Below are positions 1 through 9,671 of a stretch of DNA of 37,006 nucleotides, in pieces. The position numbers and the translations under genes are program-made. Source of the stretch: Rickettsiaceae bacterium (lineage in GTDB: Bacteria; Pseudomonadota; Alphaproteobacteria; Rickettsiales; Rickettsiaceae); assembly GCA_027485375.1 (NCBI GenBank), contig JAIXRE010000002.1:1-37006 (forward strand), in the 5' to 3' direction. The notes below the pieces were generated by a model that searched no databases, had not been told where the DNA came from, and was given only the letters and a program-made list of their open reading frames with translations. The number at the start of each line of letters is the position of its first letter. Positions within the stretch are counted from its first letter, which is position 1.

Positions 1-1
1 A

Positions 2-820
2 TCAGTCTCTAAGCAGTTACTGCCGGTATTTGATAAACCGATGATTTACTACCCTCTAAGCACTATGATGCTTGCAGGAATACGTGATGTACTGCTAATT
101 TGCATGCCTCGTGACCTACCGTCGTTCGAGCAACTACTTGGCAATGGAGAGGACTGGGGTATTAGCATTACTTATGCTACTCAGGCTGAAGCTAATGGAC
201 TTGCTGAAGCTTTTATAATAGGCGAGAATTTTATCGCTAATGACAAAGTCGCCCTAATATTAGGTGATAATATTTTTTATGGTCATAATTTTGCAGAGCA
301 AACAGCCAAAGCTTATGAGCAAAAAGAAGGCGCAACTATTTTTGCCTATCACGTCAACGATCCAGAAAGATATGGTATCGTTGAATTTGGTGCTAGCGGA
401 GAAGTCTTATCCTTAGAAGAAAAGCCCACAAAGCCAAAATCTAATTATGCTATAACAGGTCTATATTTTTATGATGAGAATGTAGTCTCTCTAGCCAAGA
501 CATTGAAGCCCTCAAAGCGTGGAGAGCTAGAAATAACTGACCTGAATCAACTATACTTGCAGCAAGGTAAGCTAACAGTAGAGCTTATAGGTCGAGGTCA
601 TGCTTGGCTTGATACTGGTAATGCAGAAGCACTGCTAGAAGCGGCGCATTATGTTGCTACTATTGAACGAAGGCAAGGTCTGAAAATCGCTTGTCCAGAG
701 GAAATAGCTTGGCGTAGCCAGTGGATAGATGATAGGAAATTTGAAGAATTAGGGCTTAAAGTCGCAAAAAGTAGCTATGGTCAATATATTTTAGAGTTGC
801 TAAGGCAATCTAGCAAGTAG
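2..820 (+). CDS. rfbA: Glucose-1-phosphate thymidylyltransferase (5' partial; frame is open to the window edge)
   Basis: In-frame upstream translation [23 protein letters not shown] matches the RmlA/RfbA N-terminal signature; [33 protein letters not shown] and [11 protein letters not shown] are typical RmlA motifs. Start codon lies outside the window. Confidence 0.95.
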   Translation, partial: SVSKQLLPVFDKPMIYYPLSTMMLAGIRDVLLICMPRDLPSFEQLLGNGEDWGISITYATQAEANGLAEAFIIGENFIANDKVALILGDNIFYGHNFAEQTAKAYEQKEGATIFAYHVNDPERYGIVEFGASGEVLSLEEKPTKPKSNYAITGLYFYDENVVSLAKTLKPSKRGELEITDLNQLYLQQGKLTVELIGRGHAWLDTGNAEALLEAAHYVATIERRQGLKIACPEEIAWRSQWIDDRKFEELGLKVAKSSYGQYILELLRQSSK

Positions 821-827
821 AATGATT

Positions 828-1232
828 TTAGCTAGCGATATGAAGTGAATGTTTTAACTGCCTGAATTTTTCTAATAAACTGTCAATTGCTTGAATAAAA
901 CTAGGGTCATGGATATTGCTTGCTTGGTGCGGCGAAACTGATAAGTTTGCTGTTTCAAGATTTGTAGTGTCAAAGGCTAATTGTGTTACCTTGGTAATTT
1001 TGTCACTACTAACTATTGCTAATGTTGAAGCATTTTTGATATTGAGGTTACTATCTGCTGCAATATGTAGCTTTAATTTGTCAATATCTTGCGTTGTATA
1101 GTAGCGTCTTCCTCTAATCTTTTTAACCTGTAATTTTGGCAGATTTTTTTCAATGTATCTGAGGCTGTAACTTGGAATTTGTAATGACTCCGCCACTTCA
1201 CTTATAGAGTAATATTTTTTATTATCTTCCAT
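828..1232 (-). CDS. MerR-family-like HTH transcriptional regulator
   Basis: N-terminus YYSISEVAESLQIPSYSLRYIEKNLPKLQVKKIRGRRYYTTQDIDKL fits the MerR winged-HTH pattern (SEVA..L.I....LRY.E......R..RRYY...DI..L). Confidence 0.8.
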   Translation of the reverse strand: MEDNKKYYSISEVAESLQIPSYSLRYIEKNLPKLQVKKIRGRRYYTTQDIDKLKLHIAADSNLNIKNASTLAIVSSDKITKVTQLAFDTTNLETANLSVSPHQASNIHDPSFIQAIDSLLEKFRQLKHSLHIAS

Positions 1233-1517
1233 AATTAACTAAATATCTGCCCGTATATATTAATTAGTCTGTCAAAAGGTTTTATAGTTAGTTTTGAACA
1301 TAAACCTTCTTATTAATCAATCAGTCTATTAGTGTTTTAACCTATTTTACTAAAAAGTGCAAGAGTGATTCCTGAGTTATAGAATAATATTAATTTCTTA
1401 ATAATTTCTTAGTACTTTTGAGTGATAATTATATTGTATAGATAGTTATAAATTCAAGAAGTTTGTATATCTATAAATTTGTGTTTTGATACTTAACCCC
1501 TGTGCTAAGAGGAATAT

Positions 1518-2276
1518 ATGTCTAAAAATACTGAATTAGAAAGAAAAGATACATTAGAAATAGCGGCTTTTCCTATTGGGCTTGAAAGCGCCCAGGCTAA
1601 AGACGTTTTAGAAGCGCAAGATTCACAACAATTGGAACTTGATCTATCAATGTCCAGTTTTTCTGAATCAATGCCAGCAAAAGTGCACCATGATGGTGAA
1701 GAGCTAGAGGGTGCTTTTAAGGATGCGTTAGATAAATTTGGCGCAAAAATAGGAAAGAGTTTAAAAAAGATTGAAATAGTAATAACTGAAATCGCAGGTA
1801 CAATACAGCTTATCGTTAATTCTGAAGGGGTTAAGATGATGTTCTCAAACATCAAGGAGGCTACTGAAGCAATTTTAGAATTTATTAATTCTGGGAAATT
1901 GACAACTTTCCTTGAAGTTGTTGAGGAAATGGGAGGACCAATGGCAGGTATTGCTAGTGAACTTCAAAAACACGAAGGTAAAATTACGCAGATAGTTAAA
2001 GAAATTAATGCAAGCAGTCGTGAAATTGATAAGGTTGTCCACTCAACATTAGTGGATGATTTGTCAAAGTCTCTTGCTACACAAAATTACGAAAGCGCAG
2101 CTGCTATCCTAGTTAAATCAGGGGCTATTAGCCAAAAACTGCTTTTGACTAATACTGAGAAATCAACAACAGTTATCGATTCTACGGGATTGCATAAATT
2201 TCTAGAATCAGACCCCGCTGGTCATCAAGTAGATGTTAGTGGTCATGTGGGCGAGCACAGTAACGCGCACGTTTAA
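1518..2276 (+). CDS. Hypothetical protein, 252 aa
   Basis: Long ORF with AGAGGA upstream of the ATG; no recognised family. The antisense ORF 1505..1855 is shadowed. Confidence 0.7.
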   Translation: MSKNTELERKDTLEIAAFPIGLESAQAKDVLEAQDSQQLELDLSMSSFSESMPAKVHHDGEELEGAFKDALDKFGAKIGKSLKKIEIVITEIAGTIQLIVNSEGVKMMFSNIKEATEAILEFINSGKLTTFLEVVEEMGGPMAGIASELQKHEGKITQIVKEINASSREIDKVVHSTLVDDLSKSLATQNYESAAAILVKSGAISQKLLLTNTEKSTTVIDSTGLHKFLESDPAGHQVDVSGHVGEHSNAHV

Positions 2277-2288
2277 AGGACTAGCCGT

Positions 2289-2320
2289 AAGTTTAGGGTA
2301 ACAATTGTTATCCTAAACTT
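2289..2320. terminator. Near-perfect 32-nt palindrome, terminator-like
   Basis: AAGTTTAGGGTAACAATTGTTATCCTAAACTT followed by TT, just after the 1518..2276 stop codon. Confidence 0.55.
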
Positions 2321-2362
2321 TTCACGAATATCAAAACTGGAATTATATATTTGAGGTACTAG

Positions 2363-2418
2363 TCGCCCCGCCAAAATCCTATAGCTGATGATCAGCAAAG
2401 GATTGTGACGGAGCGGCT
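2363..2418. repeat. Intergenic imperfect inverted repeat
   Basis: Inner stem AATCCT..AGCTGAT/ATCAGC..AGGATT (2375-2404), flanked by imperfectly pairing GCCCCGCC / GGAGCGGC. Confidence 0.5.
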
Positions 2419-2449
2419 TTGTAGAATGGAAAAATATCAGTAATAAATC

Positions 2450-3139
2450 TTAACGTCCTAGCACCTTGCTTGCTTTTTCCTTAGCCTGCTTAGCCATTTT
2501 CGTTACATTTTCTTTGAAACTTTTAGCAGGCTTCTGATGTTCATCTATCACTTTTCCTATTTTTTTAATCTGCTTTTCTAATTTTCTTTGCACTTGGACG
2601 TCGCTGAATTCTTGTTTTGTTGCTTTCACCTCTTTTTGTGCTACAGCTAACTTTGCGGCGCTTTGCTCATTAGGTCTAACTTTGTTGCTAGCCCAAGCTC
2701 CAAACAATTTAACTTCTGCTACTACGTATTTAACATAAGCGTTACACAATGCCTTAAAAGTAGCATCTCCTAACTTTTTAGGTTCTATTTGGGGTCTAGT
2801 TGTTTCTAACTCAGGTTTTTGTAAGTCGGTATTCACCTTTTCAGGTTCTGCTTTAGGGTTAGCTGATTCTGTTTGCAAGCTGGATTTCAATCCGTCTTCC
2901 AATAGTGCTCCTAGATCCGTTAGATCCTTTATTTCTTTTTCGCTTAGTTGACTTGTCAATTGAGCTCTTGCCTCTGCAAGCTTCACTTTTGTCTTATCAC
3001 ATTCTTCTTGTATTGGTTTCTGCATTTCGGGTGCGGCATGTGTACTATTTGCTACTATACTTTCTAAGCTGCTCTTCACCAATTTATCCAAAAGCTCTTG
3101 TCCTGTTGGCTCTTTTGTTGGCTCTCCTTTCTTACTCAT
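2450..3139 (-). CDS. Hypothetical lysine-rich, probably helical protein, 229 aa
   Basis: Complete ORF with GGAGAAGAAAAT upstream of the ATG; Lys/Glu-rich composition; no recognised family. Confidence 0.7.
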   Translation of the reverse strand: MSKKGEPTKEPTGQELLDKLVKSSLESIVANSTHAAPEMQKPIQEECDKTKVKLAEARAQLTSQLSEKEIKDLTDLGALLEDGLKSSLQTESANPKAEPEKVNTDLQKPELETTRPQIEPKKLGDATFKALCNAYVKYVVAEVKLFGAWASNKVRPNEQSAAKLAVAQKEVKATKQEFSDVQVQRKLEKQIKKIGKVIDEHQKPAKSFKENVTKMAKQAKEKASKVLGR

Positions 3140-3294
3140 ATTTTCTTCTCCTTAAATAATTAACTTGTAAAATTAATTGTAAATTCAGTTTACGAGAATT
3201 TAAAGCTTTAAGAAAAAACTAATGATTTATTTAGTTAGCAATGTGTTACAAAAGACTCATGATAGTTTAAGTAGCTTATTACCTAGCTATTAAT

Positions 3295-3549
3295 TCAGCT
3301 AAGCAACTCATCTAGCTTGCCTTCTCCTTCAAGGGCGTAGAGGTCATCGCAGCCGCCAATATGGAGATCGCCTATAAAAATTTGCGGTACAGTCTTACGA
3401 CCACCGGCACGCTGAACCATCGCTTCTCTGAGCTCCCCGTCATTTTCTACATTGATTTCTTCATAAGACGCGCCTTTGCGAGTTAATAAATTTTTAGCAC
3501 GGACGCAATAAGGACAATAAGATGTGGTATAAATAATTATGTTTTTCAT
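3295..3549 (-). CDS. grxC: Glutaredoxin 3
   Basis: MKNIIIYTTSYCPYCVRAKNLL with CPYC active site, TVPQIFIGDLHIGGCDDLYALEGEGKLDELL. Confidence 0.95.
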   Translation of the reverse strand: MKNIIIYTTSYCPYCVRAKNLLTRKGASYEEINVENDGELREAMVQRAGGRKTVPQIFIGDLHIGGCDDLYALEGEGKLDELLS

Positions 3550-3621
3550 GTAAATTTCCTATTAACTCATTCTATATGTGCTATCATTATGGATAAAATT
3601 TAATAAATTACAAAATAAATA

Positions 3622-5610
3622 ATGCATAGTCCCTTTGAAATTGTTTCAAACTACAAACCAGATGGCGACCAACCCAGAGCCATAAGCGAGCTTGTCAAAG
3701 GCTTAAGCGACGATGCTAGGTCACAAATGCTACTTGGCATTACTGGCTCTGGTAAAACTTTTACCATGGCTAATATTATCGCAAATACTGGCAGACCGGC
3801 TCTTATTATGGCGCATAATAAAACCTTAGCAGCGCAAATTTATTCAGAATTGAAGGAAATTTTTCCAAAAAATGCGGTTGAGTATTTTGTTTCTTACTAT
3901 GATTACTATCAACCAGAAGCCTATATAGCAAGGACTGATACTTATATTGAAAAAGACGCCTCAATTAATGACCAAATCGACCTGCTTAGGCACTCCGCAA
4001 CCCGTTCCTTGCTCGAAAGAAGAGATGTAATAGTAGTATCTTCAGTCTCGTGTATTTATGGTCTTGGCTCGCCAGAGCTATACTATAAAATGACTCTTGC
4101 AGTCCAAGCGGGGCAAAAATACTCTAGAAGTGATTTACTCAGTGAGCTTGTAAAGTTGCAATATGAACGCAACGATATTGCTTTTGAACGGGGCAGTTTT
4201 AGGGTAAAAGGTGATAATGTTGATATTTTCCCTGTTCACTATTCAGACAAAGCTTGGCGGTTATCTTTTTTTGGTGACGAACTGGAATATATACACGAAT
4301 TCGACCCTTTAACTGGGCAAAAACTTGCCAAACTTAAGCAAGCAGTGATTTATGCTAATTCGCACTTTGTTACTCCTAAAGAAATTGTGCAAAAAGCTAT
4401 AACTCAAATTGAATTAGAGCTACAAGAGCGCTTAGTGGTGCTTGAAAAATCTGGTAAACTAGTAGAGGCGCAGCGGCTAAACCAGCGTACGCAATATGAT
4501 ATGGAAATGATGATGGAGACCGGCTCGTGCAAAGGTATTGAGAATTACTCACGCTTTTTGACTGGTCATGCTCCTGGGCAGCCGCCGCCTACATTATTTC
4601 AGTATCTGCCTTCTGATGCATTGCTTTTTGTTGATGAAAGTCACGTAACAGTGCCTCAGCTTAGGGCTATGTATAACGGCGATAGGGCTAGGAAGACCTC
4701 ACTAGTAGAACATGGATTTCGCTTGCCATCAGCTCTTGATAATAGACCGCTAAAATTTGAGGAATGGCAAGAGTTTCGTCCGCAGACTATTTTTGTTTCT
4801 GCTACGCCATCAATTTTTGAGCTAGAAGAAACATGCGGTGTAGTGGTGGAACAAATTATCAGACCAACAGGCTTACTTGACCCTGAGTGCGTGATAAAGC
4901 CAGCAACTAAGCAGGTTGAAGATTTGCTTGGTGAAATCAAGGTCACTGTAGCCAAAGGATATAGGGTTTTAGTAACTACTTTGACAAAAAAAATGGCAGA
5001 AGATCTGACAAATTACCTGCAAGAACTAGGGCATAAAGTTGCTTACCTACATTCAGAAATATTAACTCTTGAGCGGGTGGAAATTCTAAGAGATTTGCGC
5101 CAAGGTACTATAGATGTGTTAGTTGGCATCAACCTGCTTAGAGAAGGACTAGATATTCCAGAGTGCGGGTTAGTTGCAATACTTGATGCTGACAAAGAAG
5201 GGTTTTTGCGCTCTGAAGTGTCTTTAATACAAACTATAGGAAGAGCCGCCAGAAATAGCGACGGAAGGGTGGTGCTTTATGCTGATAGGATGACGCAGTC
5301 AATAGAAAAGGCAATAAATGAAACCGCTAGAAGGAGGAAGATTCAGGAAGCTCATAATACTAAATATGGCATAACTCCTACAACAATTAATCGTAAAATT
5401 CATGCGCTAATAGAATTAGAGAAATTAGATAGTAGCCCTGATAAAAATAACACACATAAATTATTTACAGACCCTAGCAAATTACGTAGCCACATAGAGT
5501 CTCTTAAAAAGACTATGCATAAAGCTGCAAGCAACCTGCAATTTGAAGAAGCCGCTAAATTACGGGATCAGATTAAATTGCTAGAGGAAGCAGCATTAGA
5601 CCTTAATTAA
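3622..5610 (+). CDS. uvrB: UvrABC system protein B
   Basis: [24 protein letters not shown] (Walker A), [32 protein letters not shown] and a C-terminal UVR motif; full length 662 aa. Confidence 0.98.
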   Translation: MHSPFEIVSNYKPDGDQPRAISELVKGLSDDARSQMLLGITGSGKTFTMANIIANTGRPALIMAHNKTLAAQIYSELKEIFPKNAVEYFVSYYDYYQPEAYIARTDTYIEKDASINDQIDLLRHSATRSLLERRDVIVVSSVSCIYGLGSPELYYKMTLAVQAGQKYSRSDLLSELVKLQYERNDIAFERGSFRVKGDNVDIFPVHYSDKAWRLSFFGDELEYIHEFDPLTGQKLAKLKQAVIYANSHFVTPKEIVQKAITQIELELQERLVVLEKSGKLVEAQRLNQRTQYDMEMMMETGSCKGIENYSRFLTGHAPGQPPPTLFQYLPSDALLFVDESHVTVPQLRAMYNGDRARKTSLVEHGFRLPSALDNRPLKFEEWQEFRPQTIFVSATPSIFELEETCGVVVEQIIRPTGLLDPECVIKPATKQVEDLLGEIKVTVAKGYRVLVTTLTKKMAEDLTNYLQELGHKVAYLHSEILTLERVEILRDLRQGTIDVLVGINLLREGLDIPECGLVAILDADKEGFLRSEVSLIQTIGRAARNSDGRVVLYADRMTQSIEKAINETARRRKIQEAHNTKYGITPTTINRKIHALIELEKLDSSPDKNNTHKLFTDPSKLRSHIESLKKTMHKAASNLQFEEAAKLRDQIKLLEEAALDLN

Positions 5611-5691
5611 AGTATAATATCTACATAAGAATTACTATATAGTTACCGCGTTAACTACATTTTTACTATTTTAATTTACGATTTATACGGT

Positions 5692-5720
5692 AAACAAACT
5701 ATTTTGTTTATTTTTATAAT
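5692..5720 (+). promoter_or_regulatory. Possible promoter/operator of the pentapeptide-repeat gene
   Basis: AAACAAA-ctat-TTTGTTT perfect inverted repeat immediately upstream of a TATAAT box (5715-5720), 22 bp before the 5743 ATG with AAGGAG in between. Confidence 0.4.
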
Positions 5721-5742
5721 GTAATTTAAGGAGAGTAAAATA

Positions 5743-7002
5743 ATGGCGAAAGATAAAGGTTATAGTAAAGGTGTTTTTGATCATGATGGATATAACGCAG
5801 CAGGATATAATAAATACGGTTTTGATAGGAACGGTTTTAACAAGTACGGATTTAATAAAGATGGTTTTAACGCTGATGGTTTCAACCTAGCTGGTTACAG
5901 CGCTAAAGGTTTTGATCGTGCTGGTTATGACTCTGAAGGCTTTAACACTAATGGTTTTAACAGGTACAGCTTAGATAGAGAAGGTTATAATAAAGCAGGG
6001 TTTAACCTTGTAGGATTTAATCGTCAAGGCTTTGATAAGGATGGTTACAACGCTGATGGTTACGATTCTAGAGGCTTTGATAAGGCAGGTTATGATGAGG
6101 GCGGATTTAACAAAGGCGGTTTTAATGCTGAAGGTTATAACCGCGCAGGCTTCAACGCTGAAGGCTATGATCAAGAAGGTTATGACCAAGAAGGTTATTC
6201 TAGGGATGGTTACAATGCGCAAGAGCTGAATCGTGCTGGTTTTGATAAAGAGGGTTTTAAATTTGATTTGTTTTCTGGTAAAAAATACAATTGTGAAGGA
6301 TATGATGAAGCTGGTTTTGACGTATTCGGTTTAGATCGTGAGGGATACGATAAGCATGGCTATAATTTAAGCGGTTTTAGTAGGGAGGGAATATATAATG
6401 AGCAGAATCTTACATATACAGTCGAGCTATCTGATGGCGATGAAGTAGAGGTAGGAATTGTTTCCGAGCATGAGGGGGATGAAGGAGATGAAGGCGAAGG
6501 TGAAGGCGATGAAGGTGAAGGAGACGAAGGATATAAACAAGATGAAGAAGATAGTGTATGTGAGGTCAAAGTAGTAAATCTTACTGCGGTTGCTGAGGAA
6601 GTAGATGCTGATGCGGTGGCTGAGGTAGTAGGTACTACTGCGGCTGAGGTAGTAGATGCTGCTGCGGCTGAGGTAGTAGAACCTGCTGCTGCTGAGGTGG
6701 TAGAGCCTGCTGCTGCAGCTGAGGTAGTAGACGCTGCTGCTGCGGCCGAGGTAGTAGAACCTGCTGCTGCTGCTGAGGTAGTAGAGCCTGCTACGGTAGC
6801 TGAGTTAGTCAATACTATTGCGGCTGCGGCTGAGGTGGTAGATGCTGCGGCGGCTGAGGTGGTAGAGCCTGCTACGATAGCTGAGTTAGTCAATACTATT
6901 GCGATCGCTGTTAATAATAACCCCGCACTAGGTGAAGAAAATATAGAAATTGAAATGGGTTCTATTGACCAAGTGATTAACTTATTAGGTCTTGAATCTT
7001 AA
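5743..7002 (+). CDS. Pentapeptide-like G[FY][ND]xx repeat protein with acidic linker and AEVV[ED]PA repeat C-terminal region, 419 aa
   Basis: AAGGAG ribosome-binding site upstream. N-terminal half is tandem 5-aa units (GFNKYGFNKDGFNADGFNLAGYSAKGFDRAGYDSEGFN...), then EGDEGDEGEGEGDEGEGDEG, then 11 AE[VL]V units. Confidence 0.85.
   Translation: MAKDKGYSKGVFDHDGYNAAGYNKYGFDRNGFNKYGFNKDGFNADGFNLAGYSAKGFDRAGYDSEGFNTNGFNRYSLDREGYNKAGFNLVGFNRQGFDKDGYNADGYDSRGFDKAGYDEGGFNKGGFNAEGYNRAGFNAEGYDQEGYDQEGYSRDGYNAQELNRAGFDKEGFKFDLFSGKKYNCEGYDEAGFDVFGLDREGYDKHGYNLSGFSREGIYNEQNLTYTVELSDGDEVEVGIVSEHEGDEGDEGEGEGDEGEGDEGYKQDEEDSVCEVKVVNLTAVAEEVDADAVAEVVGTTAAEVVDAAAAEVVEPAAAEVVEPAAAAEVVDAAAAAEVVEPAAAAEVVEPATVAELVNTIAAAAEVVDAAAAEVVEPATIAELVNTIAIAVNNNPALGEENIEIEMGSIDQVINLLGLES
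5758..6385 (+). repeat. Coding tandem repeat, 15-nt period
   Basis: Recurring GGTTTTAAC/GGTTATGAT-type units every 15 nt, encoding G[FY][ND]xx. Confidence 0.85.
6595..6905 (+). repeat. Coding tandem repeat, AEVVEPAA/AEVVDAAA units with a higher-order duplication
   Basis: Repeated gctgaggtagtagagcctgctgct-type units; the longer unit EPAT[VI]AELVNTIA occurs twice. Confidence 0.85.
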
Positions 7003-7037
7003 ATACAAGATAAAAAAGTTCAGGAATTGTTAATAAC

Positions 7038-7137
7038 AATAGACCTCCTGCGCTTAACGTCTTTGGAAAGGGTTGGAACGGGCGTGGCAATCTTAGCAAA
7101 TAGTGCATTAAGATTGCTATGAAAACTAACAACCCTT
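7038..7137. repeat. Structured intergenic element: nested palindrome plus a 15-nt motif shared with 27133-27147
   Basis: AAGGGTTG (7068-7075)/CAACCCTT (7130-7137) encloses GCAATCTTA (7087-7095)/TAAGATTGC (7109-7117). AATAGACCTCCTGCG (7038-7052) is the exact reverse complement of 27133-27147. Confidence 0.6.
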
Positions 7138-7285
7138 GTTGTGATTGATACTTTTAGGATGCAGTTGCTCGATAGATATTGCAATTATAAATAGAAAATC
7201 TTGACAGTTATTTTTGTTCATGTTAGCCTTTTATAAGTTAATGCCTTAACCTATACATTAAATATTTTTGAAGGAGTGTCTAAAA

Positions 7286-7738
7286 ATGCAAAATGCTAAC
7301 AACCAGTTTTTCGACTTTGCTAAATCTCTTATGAACCCTGAATTATTAATGAATTCAATGAAAAAGATGCCTGTAATGGATTTTGCATCCTTTACTAATA
7401 CGGCAAAAAAGAACGCTGAAGTCTTAACTGCTACTAACCAAATGGCGGCTGAAAATCTACAATCTATGATTAAAAGAGGCTCTGAGATAATGCAGCGTCA
7501 TGCTACAGATACTTTTGAAGTTGTAAAAAAGACCACCGCTTCTCAAGATTTTGAACAAGCTGCAGCGTGCCAGCAAGATTATGTTAAATCAACATTTGAG
7601 ACTTTTATGAATAACTCCAAAGAGATGATGGATATGACGTCTAAATCTATGATGGAAGTTTTTGAATTTGTTGGCAACAATGTAAGCGAGCACGTTAAAG
7701 AGACTTTAGATAAAGCGCCAAATAAATCAAAAAATTAA
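7286..7738 (+). CDS. Phasin family protein
   Basis: MQNANNQFFDFAKSLMNPE... amphipathic helical protein with the phasin-type NQ.A.E..Q....R..E......TD.F pattern; AAGGAG at 7271-7276 supports ATG 7286 over TTG 7268. Confidence 0.8.
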   Translation: MQNANNQFFDFAKSLMNPELLMNSMKKMPVMDFASFTNTAKKNAEVLTATNQMAAENLQSMIKRGSEIMQRHATDTFEVVKKTTASQDFEQAAACQQDYVKSTFETFMNNSKEMMDMTSKSMMEVFEFVGNNVSEHVKETLDKAPNKSKN

Positions 7739-7756
7739 TTTACGCTATCAACGAAA

Positions 7757-7803
7757 TAATACCATTTCCCATTTGGATTATTTAAAAATGGGAATTGGTA
7801 TTA
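7757..7803. repeat. Dispersed palindromic element, copy A (between convergent phasin and ABC-F genes)
   Basis: TAATACCATTTCCCATTTGGATTATTTAAAAATGGGAATTGGTATTA; 16-nt arms match at 15/16 positions. The terminal TTA (7801-7803) is the ABC-F TAA stop on the minus strand. Confidence 0.8.
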
Positions 7804-9624
7804 GCGGAAATTTTTCTGCATTTCTTCTATCTCCAGCCATTGCATCATTACCTCATCAAGCTTTTGCTTAGCCTGACTTAGGTCTTCACTCATTTTAGTA
7901 AATTTAGCTTGGTCTGTTAGGTATAGGTTACTATCAGCTAGTGCTAATTCTAGTTTTTGCATCTTGTCTTCCAAAGCAGCTACTTCTGCTTCTACTGTTT
8001 CTAGGAATCTTTGATGTTTATATGATAATTTTTTAATCGGTTGCTGCGGCTCTAATTCTTCAGTATTAGAGCTACCCTTTCCTACCTTTACACTAGTTTT
8101 TACTGCCGCTTTAATAGCGATTTTTGGACCTTTAAGCTGCTGGTAGTCCTCGTAACCACCAGCTACGTCGACAATTTCATTTTGAGCAAAAATTAACGTA
8201 CGTGTTACTAGCCTATCAAGAAAATCACGATCATGGCTTACTACCAGTAAAGTGCCTTTATAATCAGCCAGTATTTCAAGCAGTAACTCCAAACTATCCA
8301 TATCAAGGTCATTGGTGGGTTCATCTAAGATTAATAGATTACCCGGATTAACCAAAGTCTTTGCAAGCAATAACCTACTTGCTTCACCACCAGAGAGAGT
8401 GCTAATTTTGGCACTAAGTAGGTTAGGGTCAAACATGAATTGCTTTAAATAAGCAGCGACATGCATAGTACTACTTGGCAATTCTATTTGGTCTCCTCCT
8501 GTCTCGCATAAAAATTGCTGTAATGTCCGAGTTGGATTTAGCTCTATCCTATGTTGGTCAAAATAAGAAATTTCAAGATTAGTGCCATGAATAACCTTAC
8601 CAGTTGAAGGGGCTAGCTGCTTGGTAAGTAGCTTGATAAAAGTAGATTTGCCTGAACCATTTGCACCAATAACGCCTATTTTTTCTCCTTTTTTTACCCT
8701 AAAACTGAAATTATTAATAATAGGTCTATCGTAGGAAAAAGAGATATTTTCTGCTTCAATGATAAACTTAGTAAGGCTTACATCTTCTTGCTCGTTCATT
8801 CGCACTCTTTGCTTAGCCAGCGAAAGCTTGTTAGCATGCTGCTTTACCGCTGCACGCAAATTATGAACCTCTGCAAGACGTTTTTGATTCCTCTTGCGCC
8901 TTGCAGTAACGCCAGCATGCAGCCAGTCATTTTCAACATCAAGCTTCTTATTCATTTTTTGGAGTATTGCTTCTTCCTGCTGCAGGATTATCTCTTGCCA
9001 TTCATCAAAATATTTAAAGCCTTTCTCTGATTTTCTAAGTACTGCTCTATCCAGCCACCAAATTTTATTAGTAACATTTGATAAAAAAGCACGGTCATGA
9101 CTAATAGTTATGATTGCACCGCTATAAGATTTAACATACTCCTCTAGCCATTCGATAGCAGCAATGTCAAGGTGGTTTGTTGGCTCGTCTAAAAGCAAAA
9201 TTTCTGGTTTAGATACAAGCGCCTTAGCAAGATAGGCACGTCTGATTTGCCCCCCAGAACACTGAGATAAATTCATCTCTCCTTCAATTCCTAGATTTGC
9301 AAGGACCATATCTATTTCATATTGCGCCGTCTCAAGTTGCGACTCTTTAGTAGCTTGCAGGATAAAATCATTAATAGTTATATCCATATTTAGCGTAATA
9401 TCTTGTCGCAAGTAACCTATGCGTATATTAGGAGCTTTGTAAATCTCTCCATTATCAAGCTCATAATCGCCTGCAACTACCTTCATTAAGCTAGATTTAC
9501 CGCAACCATTCTTGCCTATTAAGCATATCTTATCCCCAGGCAAGATATAAAATTCTAAATCTGAAAAAATTACCTTATCAGCAAAATTTAAATTACCTTT
9601 CTTTATATAATAAATTGGAATCAT
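7801..9624 (-). CDS. ABC-F family ATP-binding protein (Uup-like)
   Basis: Two ABC domains: GKNGCGKSSLMK and GANGSGKSTFIKLL Walker A, SGGQIRRAYLAKAL and LSGGEASRLLLAKTL signatures, LLLDEPTNHLDI and LILDEPTNDLDM; no TM segments; coiled-coil C-terminus. Start placed at MIPIYYIKKGN rather than the upstream ATG at 9702. Confidence 0.93.
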   Translation of the reverse strand: MIPIYYIKKGNLNFADKVIFSDLEFYILPGDKICLIGKNGCGKSSLMKVVAGDYELDNGEIYKAPNIRIGYLRQDITLNMDITINDFILQATKESQLETAQYEIDMVLANLGIEGEMNLSQCSGGQIRRAYLAKALVSKPEILLLDEPTNHLDIAAIEWLEEYVKSYSGAIITISHDRAFLSNVTNKIWWLDRAVLRKSEKGFKYFDEWQEIILQQEEAILQKMNKKLDVENDWLHAGVTARRKRNQKRLAEVHNLRAAVKQHANKLSLAKQRVRMNEQEDVSLTKFIIEAENISFSYDRPIINNFSFRVKKGEKIGVIGANGSGKSTFIKLLTKQLAPSTGKVIHGTNLEISYFDQHRIELNPTRTLQQFLCETGGDQIELPSSTMHVAAYLKQFMFDPNLLSAKISTLSGGEASRLLLAKTLVNPGNLLILDEPTNDLDMDSLELLLEILADYKGTLLVVSHDRDFLDRLVTRTLIFAQNEIVDVAGGYEDYQQLKGPKIAIKAAVKTSVKVGKGSSNTEELEPQQPIKKLSYKHQRFLETVEAEVAALEDKMQKLELALADSNLYLTDQAKFTKMSEDLSQAKQKLDEVMMQWLEIEEMQKNFR

Positions 9625-9671
9625 GATGTGTTTACTGAAATAAATGGGTATTTTAAGAATATTATTTGCGT

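Noticed and set aside
1232-1518. Regulatory palindrome for the MerR-like regulator in the divergent intergenic region
   Set aside because: Only imperfect AT-rich inverted repeats were visible; no convincing spaced dyad.
6032-6229. Frame-shifted ORF within the 15-nt repeat tract
   Set aside because: Alternative frame of a tandem repeat, no independent support.
5758-6385. Possible CRISPR array suggested by regular spacing
   Set aside because: The 15-nt period lies inside an intact coding frame with no repeat/spacer organisation and no cas genes.
6360-6893. Antisense ORF of 177 aa (Ser/Thr/Ala-rich) opposite the pentapeptide-repeat gene
   Set aside because: Shadow of the AEVV repeat codons on the other strand; no RBS, pure low complexity, overlaps a better-supported CDS.
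7201-7237. TTGACA ... TATAAG as phasin promoter
   Set aside because: The spacing to TATAAG is 25 bp and the hexamer at 17 bp (TAGCCT) is weak; not supported enough to list.
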